Of a stretch of DNA of 64,000 nucleotides, positions 22,864 through 34,012 are shown in pieces. Made by a program: the position numbers and the translations under genes. Under the pieces are notes generated by a model, which did not search any database, had not been told where the DNA came from, and saw only the letters and a program-made list of their open reading frames with translations. The number at the start of each line of letters is the position of its first letter. Within the stretch, counting starts at the first letter, position 1. This stretch comes from Capra hircus (Eukaryota; Chordata; Mammalia; Artiodactyla; Bovidae): positions 46,132,271 to 46,196,270 of the forward strand of contig NC_030827.1 in the NCBI RefSeq assembly GCF_001704415.2, read 5' to 3'.

Positions 22864-23425
22864 TGTTAAGCAGGAAGTAGACCATGATCTGTGAGATGCG
22901 GCCCCATTTGCTGAATGCGTAATAATCACCTAATCCCCCCAAGCGATTTTTCAACTCTACCCCAAACAAACCCCTAACAATACTCCAAAATGGTCAGGGG
23001 ACCAGAAAAATCCCCTACTGGCCAACTGGAGGGACATTCCTCACTCTGTTACATGGGCACATCTTATTATATCACGTCCTTAGATAACTTACGGTGGCCT
23101 CATTAAAACTTCATAAATATTCTATGAATACATACATTTAACAATAACAGACTGAATTTTAGTAAGAACATGCATAGCAGAGCCTCCTGTTATTTAACCT
23201 GCAGCTGTCAGTTAAGACTGTTAATCAACAACCTCCTGGATTATGACAAAAATCTTGCTTTATAAAATCTACACTCCAGGCCTCTGGGGCCACTGCCTTC
23301 CTTGGCCTGGCCCACCTCTCTCTTAAAGTGTTCTCTCTATTCTCTCCTTTTTTTCAATAAACTCTCTTTCAACAAGAAAAATCCCAAATTCTTCTTTGTA
23401 TCCTTATCAAGAACTGATGTTCACA
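22864..23425 (+). mobile_element. Probable solo LTR of an endogenous retrovirus
   Basis: Promoter-like layout: a C-rich U3-like stretch, a TATA box tataaaa at 23261-23267, a pyrimidine-rich R-like segment and an aataaa polyadenylation signal at 23356-23361, then a short U5-like end near 23425. No internal retroviral sequence follows. Ends are approximate and no clear target duplication was found. Confidence 0.6.
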
Positions 23426-23699
23426 GGAAGAGGGATCTCTAGACACTCTAGATAAGAAGATCAGAGAAGTTACTGTATAAGGGATATGAAGCTTCATATT
23501 TTCCTGAAGAATATTAGGAAATAACTGAAGTGCTTTAAGGAGGGTGGTGGAACAGTCATATTTGTCTTACAGCTTATTCTTTCATATGAAAAACATACTT
23601 TATTAAGCTTACTGAAATATAATTAAAAAGCATCTGAATATATATACTGGCATAACTAACTACATCACCCCAAATGTTCCCTCATTCTCTTTAGCAATC
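23426..23699. other. Unassigned spacer
   Basis: AT-rich, nothing recognised. Confidence 0.5.
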
Positions 23700-24400
23700 A
23701 CTCCATAACACCATAGACAAAAATATACTCAAAATCAATTAAAACCCTGAATAAAAGATCAGATACTATAAGACTCTTAGAGGAAAAAAAAGGCAGAACA
23801 CTCTGACAGAAATCAAAGCAGAATCTTTTTGACCCATCTCCTGGAGTGATGAAAATAAAGACAAAAATTAACAAAAGGGACCTAATTAAACTTACAAGAT
23901 TTTGCACAGCAAAGACAACCATAAACAAGATGAAAAGACAACCTTCAGCCTGTGAGAAAATATATGCAAATGAAGTGACCTACAAGGGATTAATCTCCAA
24001 AATATACAAACAGCTCATGAAGCTCAATATCAAAAACAAACAAATAAACAACCCAATCAAAAAATGGACAGAAGACCCCAATAGACATTTCTCTTTTTAG
24101 CAATCAAACTCACACATCTTCTGCCCCATATAACCAATAATTTACAGTAGCCAAAACTTGAAAGCAACCCAAACAGCCATCAACAAATTGGATAAGCATC
24201 TATTTATGCTATGGGATTTTTGTTTTTCATAATGAAAAATGATCAACCACAATGCAGGCAGCAATATAGAAAAATCTCAAGAGTATTAAGCACAAAAGAA
24301 GCCAGGCACAGAAAACACATTTACGTGATATTCCCAAACAGCAAAAATAACTACAGAAAACATCGGCCATGCAGGACTGCTTGAGGTAAGGAGATTGTTT
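23700..24400 (+). mobile_element. Old L1 ORF2 C-terminal and 3' fragment
   Basis: Sense L1: KINKRDLIKL-like coding with 'caaagacaaccataaacaag', 'gggattaatctccaaaatat' and 'ccaatcaaaaaatggacaga', then diverged 3' text to about 24400. The open frame at 23846-24100 is the ORF2 remnant; it ends at a stop and has no catalytic domain. Confidence 0.82.
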
Positions 24401-24642
24401 CAATGCTTTGATAAGAAAACCCTTAATTAGTTTAATAGTTTGATTAGGTAATGATAGTTTTTGCAATAAGCAGATATGGAAGGTCAAAATCCCATAACCA
24501 TAATTTCAGATAACTTTTCCCATTGAGTTTTAGTAACTGTGAAATGGCATGACACATATTAAAGTGTTTATCGAAGTATCTGGCTCTTAGTAAACTAATT
24601 TCAAGGGAGGAGTAAGTAGATAGTACTTCAGTACTGTTATCC

Positions 24643-24662
24643 TATTATTATTATTTTTTTTT
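24643..24662 (-). other. Poly(A) remnant of retrocopy
   Basis: On the minus strand an A-rich tract (aagaaaaaaaa followed by taa repeats) closes the EHD1 retrocopy 3' UTR. This is the signature of LINE-mediated retroposition. Confidence 0.75.
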
Positions 24663-25935
24663 CTTACCATTTTCAAAATCTGAGGAAGCAGCTGCTCAGT
24701 CTAGAGCCCTTGAGAACTTGGAACACTTCCTGTCTCCTCAGTCTCTGCCCGGTTGGGTGCTGAGATGGCAGGATGATAGGCATGGGCCAGCAGAGCCAGT
24801 CACTGGTACTTCTGCTTGGAGGACAGATCAGGCGAGGGGGCAGGAAGGTGGGCACCTCGTGACCCTTCAGCCTGGCTTTAGTGAAGTGGTTGTCCAGGAC
24901 AAATTCCTCATTGTCCAACACCCATTCGGGTCTACCTCAGCCAGCTTCCAGACCTTTCCCAGGACCGTACTAGGCAGCACAGACTTCGCCATCTCCTACT
25001 TGGCACTGGCACTCCTGATCTGGCCACTGAAAAGTGACAGTCTGTAGATTTCATTGTAGGCAGGCTTGTCTTTGTCCACCGCCTACTCAGCATCACCAGT
25101 ATCCTCGCTGGAACCCCTCACCATAGTCATGCCCAAAAAGCTTGATCTGGAGCCATCCAAAGCATGACCCTTCACATAGAGCTGGGTATCACCATCAGTC
25201 AAGCGACGTTGTTGACCAGCATATGGTCCATCATATCCAGCAGCTAGGGTTTTAAGGCCTGGAACTTCAGCACAAACTGTCCTCTGGGTCTTGATGACTT
25301 CTGAACACTCTTCAGAGGTTACCACTTGAAGAGCATCTAAGAGCAAGATGATGCAGTCCAGATGCTTGGTGAACCACTCCAGGCCTCCATCAAGTCATAA
25401 TCTCCCCAAAGTGCTATTTCTCTCCAGACAGTACCCCAGGAGGGTCGAGGAGGCCAATGCTGATAGCTGGGCACACATGAGTCAGTTCATGAACACTGAA
25501 GATGATGAGCTTGGAAGGGCAGGGGTCCACCAGGGGATTCTATGAGCACATCGCAGGACACCTCGTCCTCCTAAGGCTGTGACTGGTGGCAGTGGCAAAC
25601 GGGTCAGTGGTATGCTTGGCCCCATACTGCAGCCCCATGAAGCCCTTTTTCATCAGGTGCCTTATGAAGGTGGTTTTGCCCATTCTGCACCAGCCTATCA
25701 GGAGAAACTTAGGTCGGAGTCAGAATCCTCCAGCACCTGCGAGTGGAACTCTTAGGAGCCGTACTGCTCCTTCAGGGACAGCAGATCTGTGGATACATTG
25801 GCCACAGGCCTTGGGCCACCATTTGGAAGAGCTCTGCCTCCTTCTTGTGGCGAGTATGCTAGCCAACCCAGCTGAATGTGCTGCCTGAGACGTAAGAGGC
25901 TGGGAACTGGGAGAGGGCACAGAGCCCAGACAGGA

Positions 25936-25987
25936 CCAATGGCACGCCCCTCGACCAGGCAGGGGCAGCTAGCACTGCGCATGCGCA
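25936..25987. promoter_or_regulatory. CCAAT and NRF1-like motifs beside the EHD1 retrocopy
   Basis: ccaat at 25936-25940 and the palindrome tgcgcatgcgca at 25976-25987 match a CCAAT box and an NRF1 site in a small CpG-richer patch, 60-110 bp upstream of the former start codon. They may have been copied as 5' UTR of a long EHD1 transcript. No activity is shown. Confidence 0.45.
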
Positions 25988-26000
25988 CCGTGGGGCCAGC

Positions 26001-26183
26001 GGGGCGCCTCAGGTGTGGATACTCTGCTGGAGTTGAGGAGTTTTTAAATAGAAGGCTGTAGGATTTTCCCTTAAAAGAACAAGGTGAATTCATCTGCCTG
26101 ATTTTATATTCTACTGCTTTGGTGCACATTGTGTGATGCCGGGGAGAGGTATCTTTCACTAATTTATATTATGTGTACTTGAG
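26001..26183. other. Spacer between retrocopy and SINEs
   Basis: The 5' limit of the EHD1 retrocopy lies somewhere in 25990-26060. Nothing else is recognised. Confidence 0.4.
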
Positions 26184-26312
26184 TGCCCAGTCGCTTCAGT
26201 CATTTCAGTGGTCTCTGACTCTTTGCAACCCCAAGGCCTGTAGTGTGCGAGGCTCCTCTGTCCTTGGGATTCTCCAGGCAAAAATACTGGAGTGGGTTGT
26301 CATGCCCTCCCC
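26184..26312 (-). mobile_element. BovA-type SINE, antisense
   Basis: Antisense order 'cagtcgcttcagtcatttca', 'ctctttgcaacccc', 'ctccaggcaaaaatactgga', cut before the tRNA-like head. Confidence 0.85.
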
Positions 26313-26337
26313 CTTGGTACACCCTTCACCAAAACTT

Positions 26338-26530
26338 ATAGGGCTCAACGGTAGAGAATCCACCTGCAATGTGGAAGACCCAGGTTCGATCCCTGGGTGG
26401 GGAAGATCCCCTGGAGGAGGAAATGGCAACCCACTCTAGTATTTTTGCGTGGAGAATCCCATGGACAAAGGAGCCTGGCGGGCATAGTCAATGGGGTCAC
26501 AAAGAGTCAGACATGGCTGAGCAACTAACA
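26338..26530 (+). mobile_element. Bov-tA SINE
   Basis: Sense head 'agggctcaacggtagagaat', B-box 'ggttcgatccctgg', body 'ggcaacccactctagtattt', end 'agacatggctgagcaac'. It faces the antisense BovA 26 bp upstream. Confidence 0.92.
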
Positions 26531-26708
26531 CACATCCCTAGATAGTATAAGTAAGGTATTAAGATGATCACTTTTTAAAAAATGCTCTAAATTAAAATTC
26601 TGGAGTTATTAGAGACCATGGAAAATATTATTAAGTTTTTAGAGATTGACTTAATGTTATAAAAATGTAAAACTATAACTAGGTAAACTTAGCTTTAAGA
26701 ACTAATTA

Positions 26709-26903
26709 GTGCTTAGTTGCCTCCGACTCTTTGTGACCGCATGGGCTGTAGCTCACCAGGGTCTTCTGTCCATGGGATTTTCCAGGAAGAATATATCCTT
26801 TCCTCCTCTACAGGATCTTCCTGACCCAGGGATGGAACCTGTTTCTTCTGTGGTTCCTGCTTTGGCAGGCAGATTATTTACCACAGAGCCAGCTGGGAAG
26901 CCC
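26709..26903 (-). mobile_element. Bov-tA SINE, antisense
   Basis: Runs from 'gttgcctccgactctttgtg' to 'ccagctgggaagccc', complete in antisense. Confidence 0.92.
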
Positions 26904-26931
26904 TAAGAACTAACTAGCTAATAGTTAACAC

Positions 26932-26935
<4 letters not shown>

Positions 26936-26977
<42 letters not shown>
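26936..26977. repeat. (TA)n microsatellite
   Basis: About 20 units of pure alternating TA. Confidence 0.97.
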
Positions 26978-26981
<4 letters not shown>

Positions 26982-27872
26982 CAAGTCCTAATTTAGTGCA
27001 TTTATTTCTTAATTTATCATAATTTACTCATTGATTTTGATGTTTAATAAACAAGGTTTGGTAACTTACTATTTCAAAGTATTTCTTTTAAAAAGGGAAC
27101 ATGGAATAATGTATTATTAGCCCAGACTCAGACCAGAAAGTGCTTTTACTGTTCATCAGATGGTCTGTCTGTGTTGGGATACACATTCCATGTGTATCAA
27201 GTTCATTCCATGAACTTCACGATGTTCAAGTTTAGTTAAATATCAAGGATGGAGTATTCCACAGCAAAGGATCAAATGGTTTGCTCTCTTATAGTTCCAA
27301 CTAAATTATTCTGTTCTGGAAGAAGCCAATCAAGCAGAATTAACTACTTATAAATATTACTCTCATTTATGAATTTTTGTTTTCCTATCATGGAATACAG
27401 TAAAGCTATGAAGTCATAGGTGTTTAATTTTAATATACATTAAAGTTTTATAGCACATGATGGGATTCTTCTTATGTATTTTTGCATTTCCCAGAAATGA
27501 CTCAGTGGTATTTTTAGTGTGCCCATAAATATCTAATGAACTCTCAATCAACCACTAAGAGAAAAAAGTATTTCCCATTGACCCAAGAGGTTTTTTTCAA
27601 GAAATTGAATTGAAAAATTGACAGTCCAATGTGAGTTTGATATAAAATTGAAGATACATTCACATGAAAAACAATAATGTCAAATGCCACTTCATTACAA
27701 TTTGATTGCATTGGACCTATTCATAAATAAGACTATTGTTCTAAAATTCCTGGAATAACATTTATGCTTTGTTAAAGGTGAAAATGTTCTGAATCAACTC
27801 TCAGAACATGAAGAATTATCTTTGATTAAAGTTGTGCCATGGAACTTTCTTTAATGATAGGAATGTTCTATA
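26978..27872. other. Unique AT-rich stretch
   Basis: No gene or repeat recognised. Confidence 0.5.
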
Positions 27873-28040
27873 ATTCTGGATTATCTAACCTGATAGTTAC
27901 TAGCCACAGGTAGCTATTAAGCACTTGAAATGTAATTAGGATAACTGAGGAATTGCCTTTTACATTTGAATTCATCGAAGTTCAAATTTGAATAGTTCTA
28001 TGTGGCTAGTGGCTATTGTATTAAGTAGATCAGTCTTAGA
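27873..28040. mobile_element. hAT-like MITE fossil with terminal inverted repeats
   Basis: The left end has actagccacaggtagct and the right end atgtggctagtggctat, which are inverted copies sharing the core actagccac. The interior word 'aagcacttgaaatgt' belongs to an old mammalian hAT/Charlie-type non-autonomous family. There is no transposase. Confidence 0.65.
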
Positions 28041-28589
28041 TCAATAATCAGAGTTACTTCCATGTTGGACAATTCGCCACAAAAGGGATTACCAAGATTT
28101 CCCACAAGTTTTTATAGATAGAACTTGTTCTTATGATATGATGAGAAATTTTATTTTCTGTAAAAGGTATTGAGAATTGGCTTGCATTAACACAGCCTAG
28201 CAATCTTAACCAAGAACCAAACCCCACCCCTCCTACCCTTTCCACTTGTATTGACTTTGTCCCTAGATATTCTTGCTCATGAACTTAGGGCTAGGCACCA
28301 GTACGTAGATACTGTGTTTGATTCAAGGAGATCCTATAAACCGGTATATGATAACATAATTTACTTATTTAGGCAAATAGCTCTTCTCAAAGGAAACACT
28401 TTGCTCAGCTGGGTAAGAGGTTTGATTATCAGACAATTTATTAAACAGACAACTTATCAGTTTACTTATTAAGGTAATTTTTTGCCTGTACCTACAGTCC
28501 TAAGTTTTTGTGTCAAAAATGTTACCAGCACCAATCACCTTATCATAAAAGATTTGCCTTAAACCAGAAGGACAGGGAAGCCAGGGGTA
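28041..28589. other. Unassigned stretch
   Basis: Contains a 73-codon open frame at 28251-28472 (+) with no recognisable domain, treated as chance. No repeat identified. Confidence 0.4.
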
Positions 28590-28645
28590 TGTAATCCATT
28601 CAGTCACAAAGAGTCAAGACATGACTGAGCGACTGAGCAGCAACA
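28590..28645 (+). mobile_element. Short SINE/BovB 3' stub
   Basis: Only the shared tail remains: 'cagtcacaaagagtc' followed by 'gactgagcgactgagcagca'. Confidence 0.75.
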
Positions 28646-28764
28646 AAGATGGCCCTAGACTCTGATAATCCTATGTACATCTTCCCCTGATATTCCCTTC
28701 TGAGATTCACTGAGGTTCAATCAAGATAGTGTTCTCCATACTTGTACTGGTCTAAAAACTAGTT

Positions 28765-29136
28765 TCAGTTCAGTTCAGTCACTCAATGGTGTCCGACTGT
28801 TTGCGACCCCATGTATTGCAGTACACCAGGCTTCCCTGTCCATCACCAACTCCCAGAGCTTACCCAGACTCATGTCCATTGAATCAGTGATGTCATCCAA
28901 CCATCTCATCCTCTGTCATCCCCTTCTCCTGCCTTCAATCTTTCCCAGCATCAAGGTCTTTTCAAATGAGTCAGTTCTTCACATCAGGCGACCGAAGTAT
29001 TGGAGTTTCAGCTTCAGCATCGGTTCCAGTGAATATTCAGGACTGATTTCCTTTAGGATGGACAGGTTGGATCTCCTTGCTCTCCAAGGGACTCTCAAGC
29101 GTCTTCTCCAACACCACAGTTCAAAAGCATCAATTA
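28765..29136 (-). mobile_element. BovB LINE 3' fragment, antisense
   Basis: From 'ttcagttcagttcagtcact' to 'gttcaaaagcatcaatt'. It is 5' truncated. Confidence 0.94.
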
Positions 29137-29289
29137 GTTTGCTTAATCAATAAGTTTTCTGGTGACCTTTTAGGGAGTCAATATTGCACAGAGATATTGA
29201 CAGGAATCCCTAGTTAATAATGATTTAAAATAATGCTTCATTATTTCTGGAGAGAAACAGAAAAGTTAGTAAAGTCCAGATGTAAAGTT

Positions 29290-29400
29290 AGCCATGTTTT
29301 GTTTCACTCTTTTCTGTAAAATGAGAATATTAGTAGTGCTAATCCCACATGTTGTTATAAAGTTTGAATTAATTGATCTATAAGATTCACTTGATTTTCT
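29290..29400 (-). repeat. MIR-like SINE fragment
   Basis: 'ttctgtaaaatgagaatatt' followed by 'gttgttataaagtttgaatt' is the antisense MIR pattern. Confidence 0.5.
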
Positions 29401-31381
29401 CCCATTTAAGTCCTGAAGAGATATTGATTGTTTTTAATATTTATCCCAAGAAAGAAATCTCTCATAAAATATTAATATTTTCCCAATAGAGTGAAAAATA
29501 CCATTAAATGTTTGCTAAGGGAGGATTTATGTATTATTTATATAATAATATTAAATATGATATATATTAACCATATGTAATTCTATAAAATCACACTGAT
29601 TAATTATATATAATTTATACATTAGCTATATTATATACAACTAATGTAAAAGTTAAATAGAGGCTTTCTATTCATAAGAACATATATATTATATATGCAT
29701 GCATAAATTATAGTTTTTATAGAGAATAAAAAACCTGTTTTAGAGAGTAGAAAGGCTAACTCATTTAACATTTAACTTTGAGTTACAATCTTATGCTACA
29801 ATCCAGATAACCAGAAAACTGTTCATTTGTGATTTTAGGTACTGACTCAGGATATGATAACATTCCCCAAAAATTCATAGGAAGAAGGTGTTTCGAATAA
29901 TGCAGGATTGTACATGGCTCTCCAGTGCCATGAGCAACTACTTTCTTTCCTTTTCAGTAAAATAATTACATGCACAAACTTCTACAGCCTTCTTCTATCA
30001 GAGAAAAAGTGTCACTAGGAAATACCATATTCAACTTTATATAAAAGTTATTAGTGAATCGTTGAAGAGAAACAAGGGAAACTGTGGAATTAATATACTA
30101 AAGACTGGAACTGTACTGACAAATGAGAGCACATTTCAATTAACATTTGCCAATTATGGGAAATCCAAGTTCGGCTTAATCGACACCTATATCAAATCCT
30201 TTAGTCCTATAAATTAGCTCCCTGGGACACATAATTCCAGGAAAGTTTAACAGAGCCATCTATAATTGATGTGTTAGCTCTCTCACAGTATGCCAGGGAG
30301 TGCATTTAGGTGTCACTGGGCTATTTCAGCACTACTGGAGATGAACAAATTAACCAGCTGTAGATCCAATGGAGTTTCACAAAAGAGTCTATTTTAAGTT
30401 GTTATATACTTTGAGAAGATTTAGGATGAAAGGAGTTATACAGGTAATAGTAACAGATTTTATAATGCAAGAAACACTATTGCTTATTCAACTATTTTTG
30501 TCTATTTATACAAGCTCTTTATCACCATGGAAACACACAATAACTTTATTAAATCATTGTATGCTTAGTGATTGTATACATAATAACAGGTGTTAACAGC
30601 AGAGTCTAACTCTACTTGATATTGTTACTGCAACAAAATATTCAATATTTAATTTTTCAGGAGCAGGCAAAAGCTAGTTTAGATATAAATTTAGAAGAAC
30701 ATAATGCAGATTAAATGTAAGCTCCTATGGGAAGGTAAGTGAACCCAGAAATAAATTAGCTTAAAACATACACATATATACATCCTCTTTCACCAATTAA
30801 CATATATAAGCATTGTTATTGTTTTATTCCTGGAATACAGTTATCATCATCTAAAGAATAAATCCTGTCTACCTAATATGAACATGACAACATGATTGCA
30901 ACAGTTTACTGTAAGGGAGATGATTGTGCAAAGACACTGGTTTAATTTATTTTTGTATTTGACAAAGTGTTTTTCACAAGTAAATTTTTATACTAATTTG
31001 ATTTATTGTATTTCCAGTAAATATCAATTACAAGAAATATTGATAATATTTGAAGAAAAAACAATAAAAAGGCAAAATAATCCTTGTATGTAAATTAAAA
31101 TGGTTGAACTATAATCAATAAAGTATTTTGAATACACCATAATTATTCTATGAAATATTATAGCAATTGGCAAATCTTTATATTTATTAGCAAATGTAGT
31201 CTCTCTGAATATTTTCATATTAGTTTAAGGGAATAATTCCTAGAAATTTTAAGTTTTACCAAATCTATATATTTATGGAATCTTAGAAGTTTTTAAATAT
31301 GTTTTGCTTTTAAGTAGGTAAAAAAAATTTAATTAACACATATATTTTAGCACACTGAATAACAATAAAACATAATTGAGT
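29401..31381. other. Long unique AT-rich tract
   Basis: No gene or family recognised. 29520-29720 is very AT-rich. 30040-30560 is more complex, with homeobox-like words (for example caattaac and ataattgatg), and may be conserved non-coding DNA; that is a guess. Small open frames here are featureless. Confidence 0.4.
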
Positions 31382-31469
31382 CCAGGGGATCTTCCTGACC
31401 CAGGGATCAAAGCCAGATCTCCCGCATTGCAGACAGATTCTTTACCATCTGAGCCACCAGGGAAGCCCT
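31382..31469 (-). mobile_element. Bov-tA SINE head, antisense
   Basis: 'ccaggggatcttcctgaccc' to 'gagccaccagggaagccc': only the tRNA-derived half is present. Confidence 0.9.
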
Positions 31470-31571
31470 CATAATATATCCACTTGGCTAGGCCAAACTG
31501 CTTTTCCCTGAAATCCTTTTCCTACTAATTTCCAATAAAGATGCATCATAAGAGAGATTCTTGTGCATGAT

Positions 31572-31890
31572 ACAAGACTCAATCAGTGTGTCTTGGGGAT
31601 TGATTCCAAGACCCCCAAGGATACCAAAATCCTAGGATACTCAAATAACATGTAAAATGGCATAGTGTTTGCCTATATAACCTATGTACATCCTCTTATA
31701 TATTTTCAATACCTGTGGACTATTTATAATGCCTAATACAATATAAATGCTATGTAAATAGTTGTAAATACAAAGTACAAAGTAAATAATTACCCATACT
31801 GTAAATTCAAGTTTTGATTTTGGGAAATTCTGAAATAGTTTGTCCATCTGTTGTTGGTTAAATTCTTAGAGTCCATGGACATGGAGAGTA
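31572..31890 (-). mobile_element. Tigger-like (TcMar) MITE fossil
   Basis: 'ggggattgattccaagaccc' and 'aaggataccaaaatcc' at one end, 'taatacaatataaatgctat' in the interior and 'agtccatggacatggagagt' at the other end follow an old mammalian MER2/Tigger-type non-autonomous element. The two ends are degenerate inverted copies. It carries no transposase. Confidence 0.68.
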
Positions 31891-31951
31891 GATTGTATGT
31901 GAAAGAAATGAAGCAACAGCCATTTTATAGATCATTAATTGTTTTCGTTAT

Positions 31952-32159
31952 TGTTGTTTAGTCACTAAGATGTATCTGATTCTTTGTGACCCCATGGACT
32001 GCAGTCCATCAGATTCCTCTGTACATAGGATTTTCCAGGCAAGAATACTGGAGTAGGTTGCCATTTCCTCCTCCAGGGGATCTTCCTGACCCAGGCATCG
32101 GACCTGCATCTCCCGTTTGGCAGGTGGATTCTTTAGCACTGAACCACCAGGGAAGCCCC
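31952..32159 (-). mobile_element. Bov-tA SINE, antisense
   Basis: Complete antisense copy from 'ttgttgtttagtcactaaga' to 'aaccaccagggaagcccc'. Confidence 0.94.
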
Positions 32160-33010
32160 AGATCACCCATTCTGCTACTTAACTGCTTGCACATCAAGCA
32201 AGACACAACTGCTCACCTCTAAAATATTCCACCTTTCCTACGATCATCCTTCAGCTTCTGTGACTCTTGGTCTAGGTAGATGTGTCCAGGAAAGATAAAA
32301 ATGATGTTTAAGTCTATGGTAAAGTACATGGATGCAGCATGAGTTCCCTGGGATGGGGATGAATATTCTGCTGGGATAGCCTATAAGAGCTGAGACAACT
32401 GGAAATAAATATGCTGCTTTTATATCCTGGGTGTCTATAGACTTACCAAATGTCAGCTGTCACCATCAGTAAGCCTTACTTGCTGCAACTGCTAGTAAAT
32501 GGGATAAACAAATTGATTCTCAGGGAAACAAAGAAAAAAAGAGTCCATATGAGGTCTGGAGTAGTGACCCAAAGCAAATTTGACCCACCAGTGTGTTGAG
32601 ACATTCTTATTGGCCTTCGGAGCTAATTCACATTGTCAGGTTTATTGAGAATATACACCTGCCTATTGCCACTCTCTCTTACTAGGAACAATAAAATCTA
32701 CAAATATAAAAGGGGAGCAGTAATAGAAAATAAAGATATAGACTAGATTTCACCCAGGGACATAGGATAACACAATTTGATCAGATTATTCAATTATGTA
32801 CTTAATCTTAGAAATAAAAAAAGCACCAGCACAAAGTTCAAGAAAAGCCTTTTAAGATTATATTCAGCATCATATTTCACTATAAAATGCTAGAAAGTCT
32901 CGAACATCTAGAGGTAGTTCACATGTGAGTACTTTATTGAGTCCACCACAAGGGGGCGACCAAGGACACACTCATGTTGTCATCAAAACCAAGTTTTATT
33001 ACACTGTGAG
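32160..33010. other. Unassigned stretch with one CTCF-like word
   Basis: No gene or repeat recognised apart from the motif at 32946-32960. Confidence 0.4.
32946..32960 (+). promoter_or_regulatory. CTCF-like motif
   Basis: ccacaagggggcgac matches most positions of the CTCF core. It lies outside any recognised SINE. Confidence 0.4.
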
Positions 33011-33226
33011 GACATTCCACGTTGGCTCAATGATAAAGAATCCACCTGCAGTGCAGGAGCCACAGGTGATGAGAATTTGATTCCTGGGTTGGGAAGATTC
33101 TCTGGAGGAGGACACGGCAATCCATTCAAGCATTCTTGCCTGGAGAATCCCTGGACAGAGGAGTCTGGTGAGCTACAGTCCATGGGGTGCAAAGAGTTGG
33201 AGACGAAATGATTTAGCATGCAGCAC
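33011..33226 (+). mobile_element. Bov-tA SINE
   Basis: Head 'ttggctcaatgataaagaat', an inserted 'acaggtgatgag' in the linker, body and end 'ggagacgaaatgatttagca'. It is diverged. Confidence 0.9.
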
Positions 33227-33673
33227 ATGCCAAGAGAATGCAGCACAAATGGTCCACAGGAGTGAATCCTCTTTCTTCTGAATCTATGGAGAAATGTGGT
33301 TTTACTTCAGCCAGAGGTTCATTATTGTGGCTCAAGAATTAACATTTTGCTGGTGGCCTATCAGTGGTTTCTGACTATAGCAGACTATGGATTTGTTATA
33401 CACAAATATCCTAGAAAAACATTAAATATAACTGGTTCTAATTTTATATTGTTTAAAGGTCAATAAATCTAATCATAAATTTCCTACATTTGCATTTTAA
33501 TGGTAATCTTACATCCAGCAATGGGCTATTCAATTTATGGTTGACTTTTAAGGGAATGATGAATATCATCTAAAATATGTTTGCCTAAAGCTTAGAGCTG
33601 AAGTTTGAACATCTTTAGCTTGTCTTTTGACTTATGGGACATTTGAAAAACACTTGGAAATTCTGTTACTCTT
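33227..33673. other. Unassigned stretch
   Basis: Nothing recognised. Confidence 0.5.
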
Positions 33674-34012
33674 CAGTTCAGTTCAGTCACTCAGTTGTGT
33701 CCGACTCTTTGTGACCCCATGGACTGCAGTATACCAGGCCTCCCTGTCCATCACCAGCTCCCAGAGTTTACTCAAACTCATATCCATTGAGCGGTGATGA
33801 CATCCAACCCTCTCATCATGTGTCATCCCCCTCTCCTCCTGCCTTCAATCTTTCCCAGCATCAGGGTCTTTTCAAATGAGTCAGTTCTTCACAGCAGGTG
33901 GCCGAAGTATTGGAGTTCCAGCTTCAGCATCAGTCCTTCCAATGAATATTCAGGACTGATTTCCTTTAGGATGGACTGGTTGGATCTCCTTGCAGTCCAA
34001 GAGACTCTCTTA
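33674..34012 (-). mobile_element. BovB LINE 3' fragment, antisense
   Basis: From 'ttcagttcagttcagtcact' to 'tccaagagactctctta'. Confidence 0.94.

Larger units (their letters stand above)
24643..26000 (-). pseudogene. EHD1: EHD1 processed pseudogene, internally deleted
   Basis: EHD1 is a dynamin-like ATPase that remodels endocytic-recycling membranes through an EH domain. Read on the minus strand in shifting frames, the copy shows FSWVG then KKEAELFQMV (N-terminus), EFHSQVLEDSD, the P-loop core GKTTFIRHL, GVLSGEK, SEECSEVIK, then a jump to LKT followed by MMDHMLVNN, DKDKPAYNEI, TVLGKVWKLAEVD and NEEFVLDNHF with GHEV and PPRL (C-terminal EH domain). About 200 residues between SEVIK and the KPKLLD region are missing. 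The start codon position (25879-25877) reads ACA, the likely stop is at 24802-24800, and several frameshifts and stops intervene. It has no introns and a poly(A) tail. EHD1 fits better than EHD2-4 at FSWV, KKE and FIRHL. Confidence 0.9.

Noticed and set aside
25348..26061. Open frames on + over the EHD1 pseudogene
   Set aside because: GC-rich antisense of the pseudogene; they carry no homology of their own.
28251..28472. 73-codon open frame in unique DNA
   Set aside because: No recognisable domain, no promoter or splice context seen and length expected by chance.
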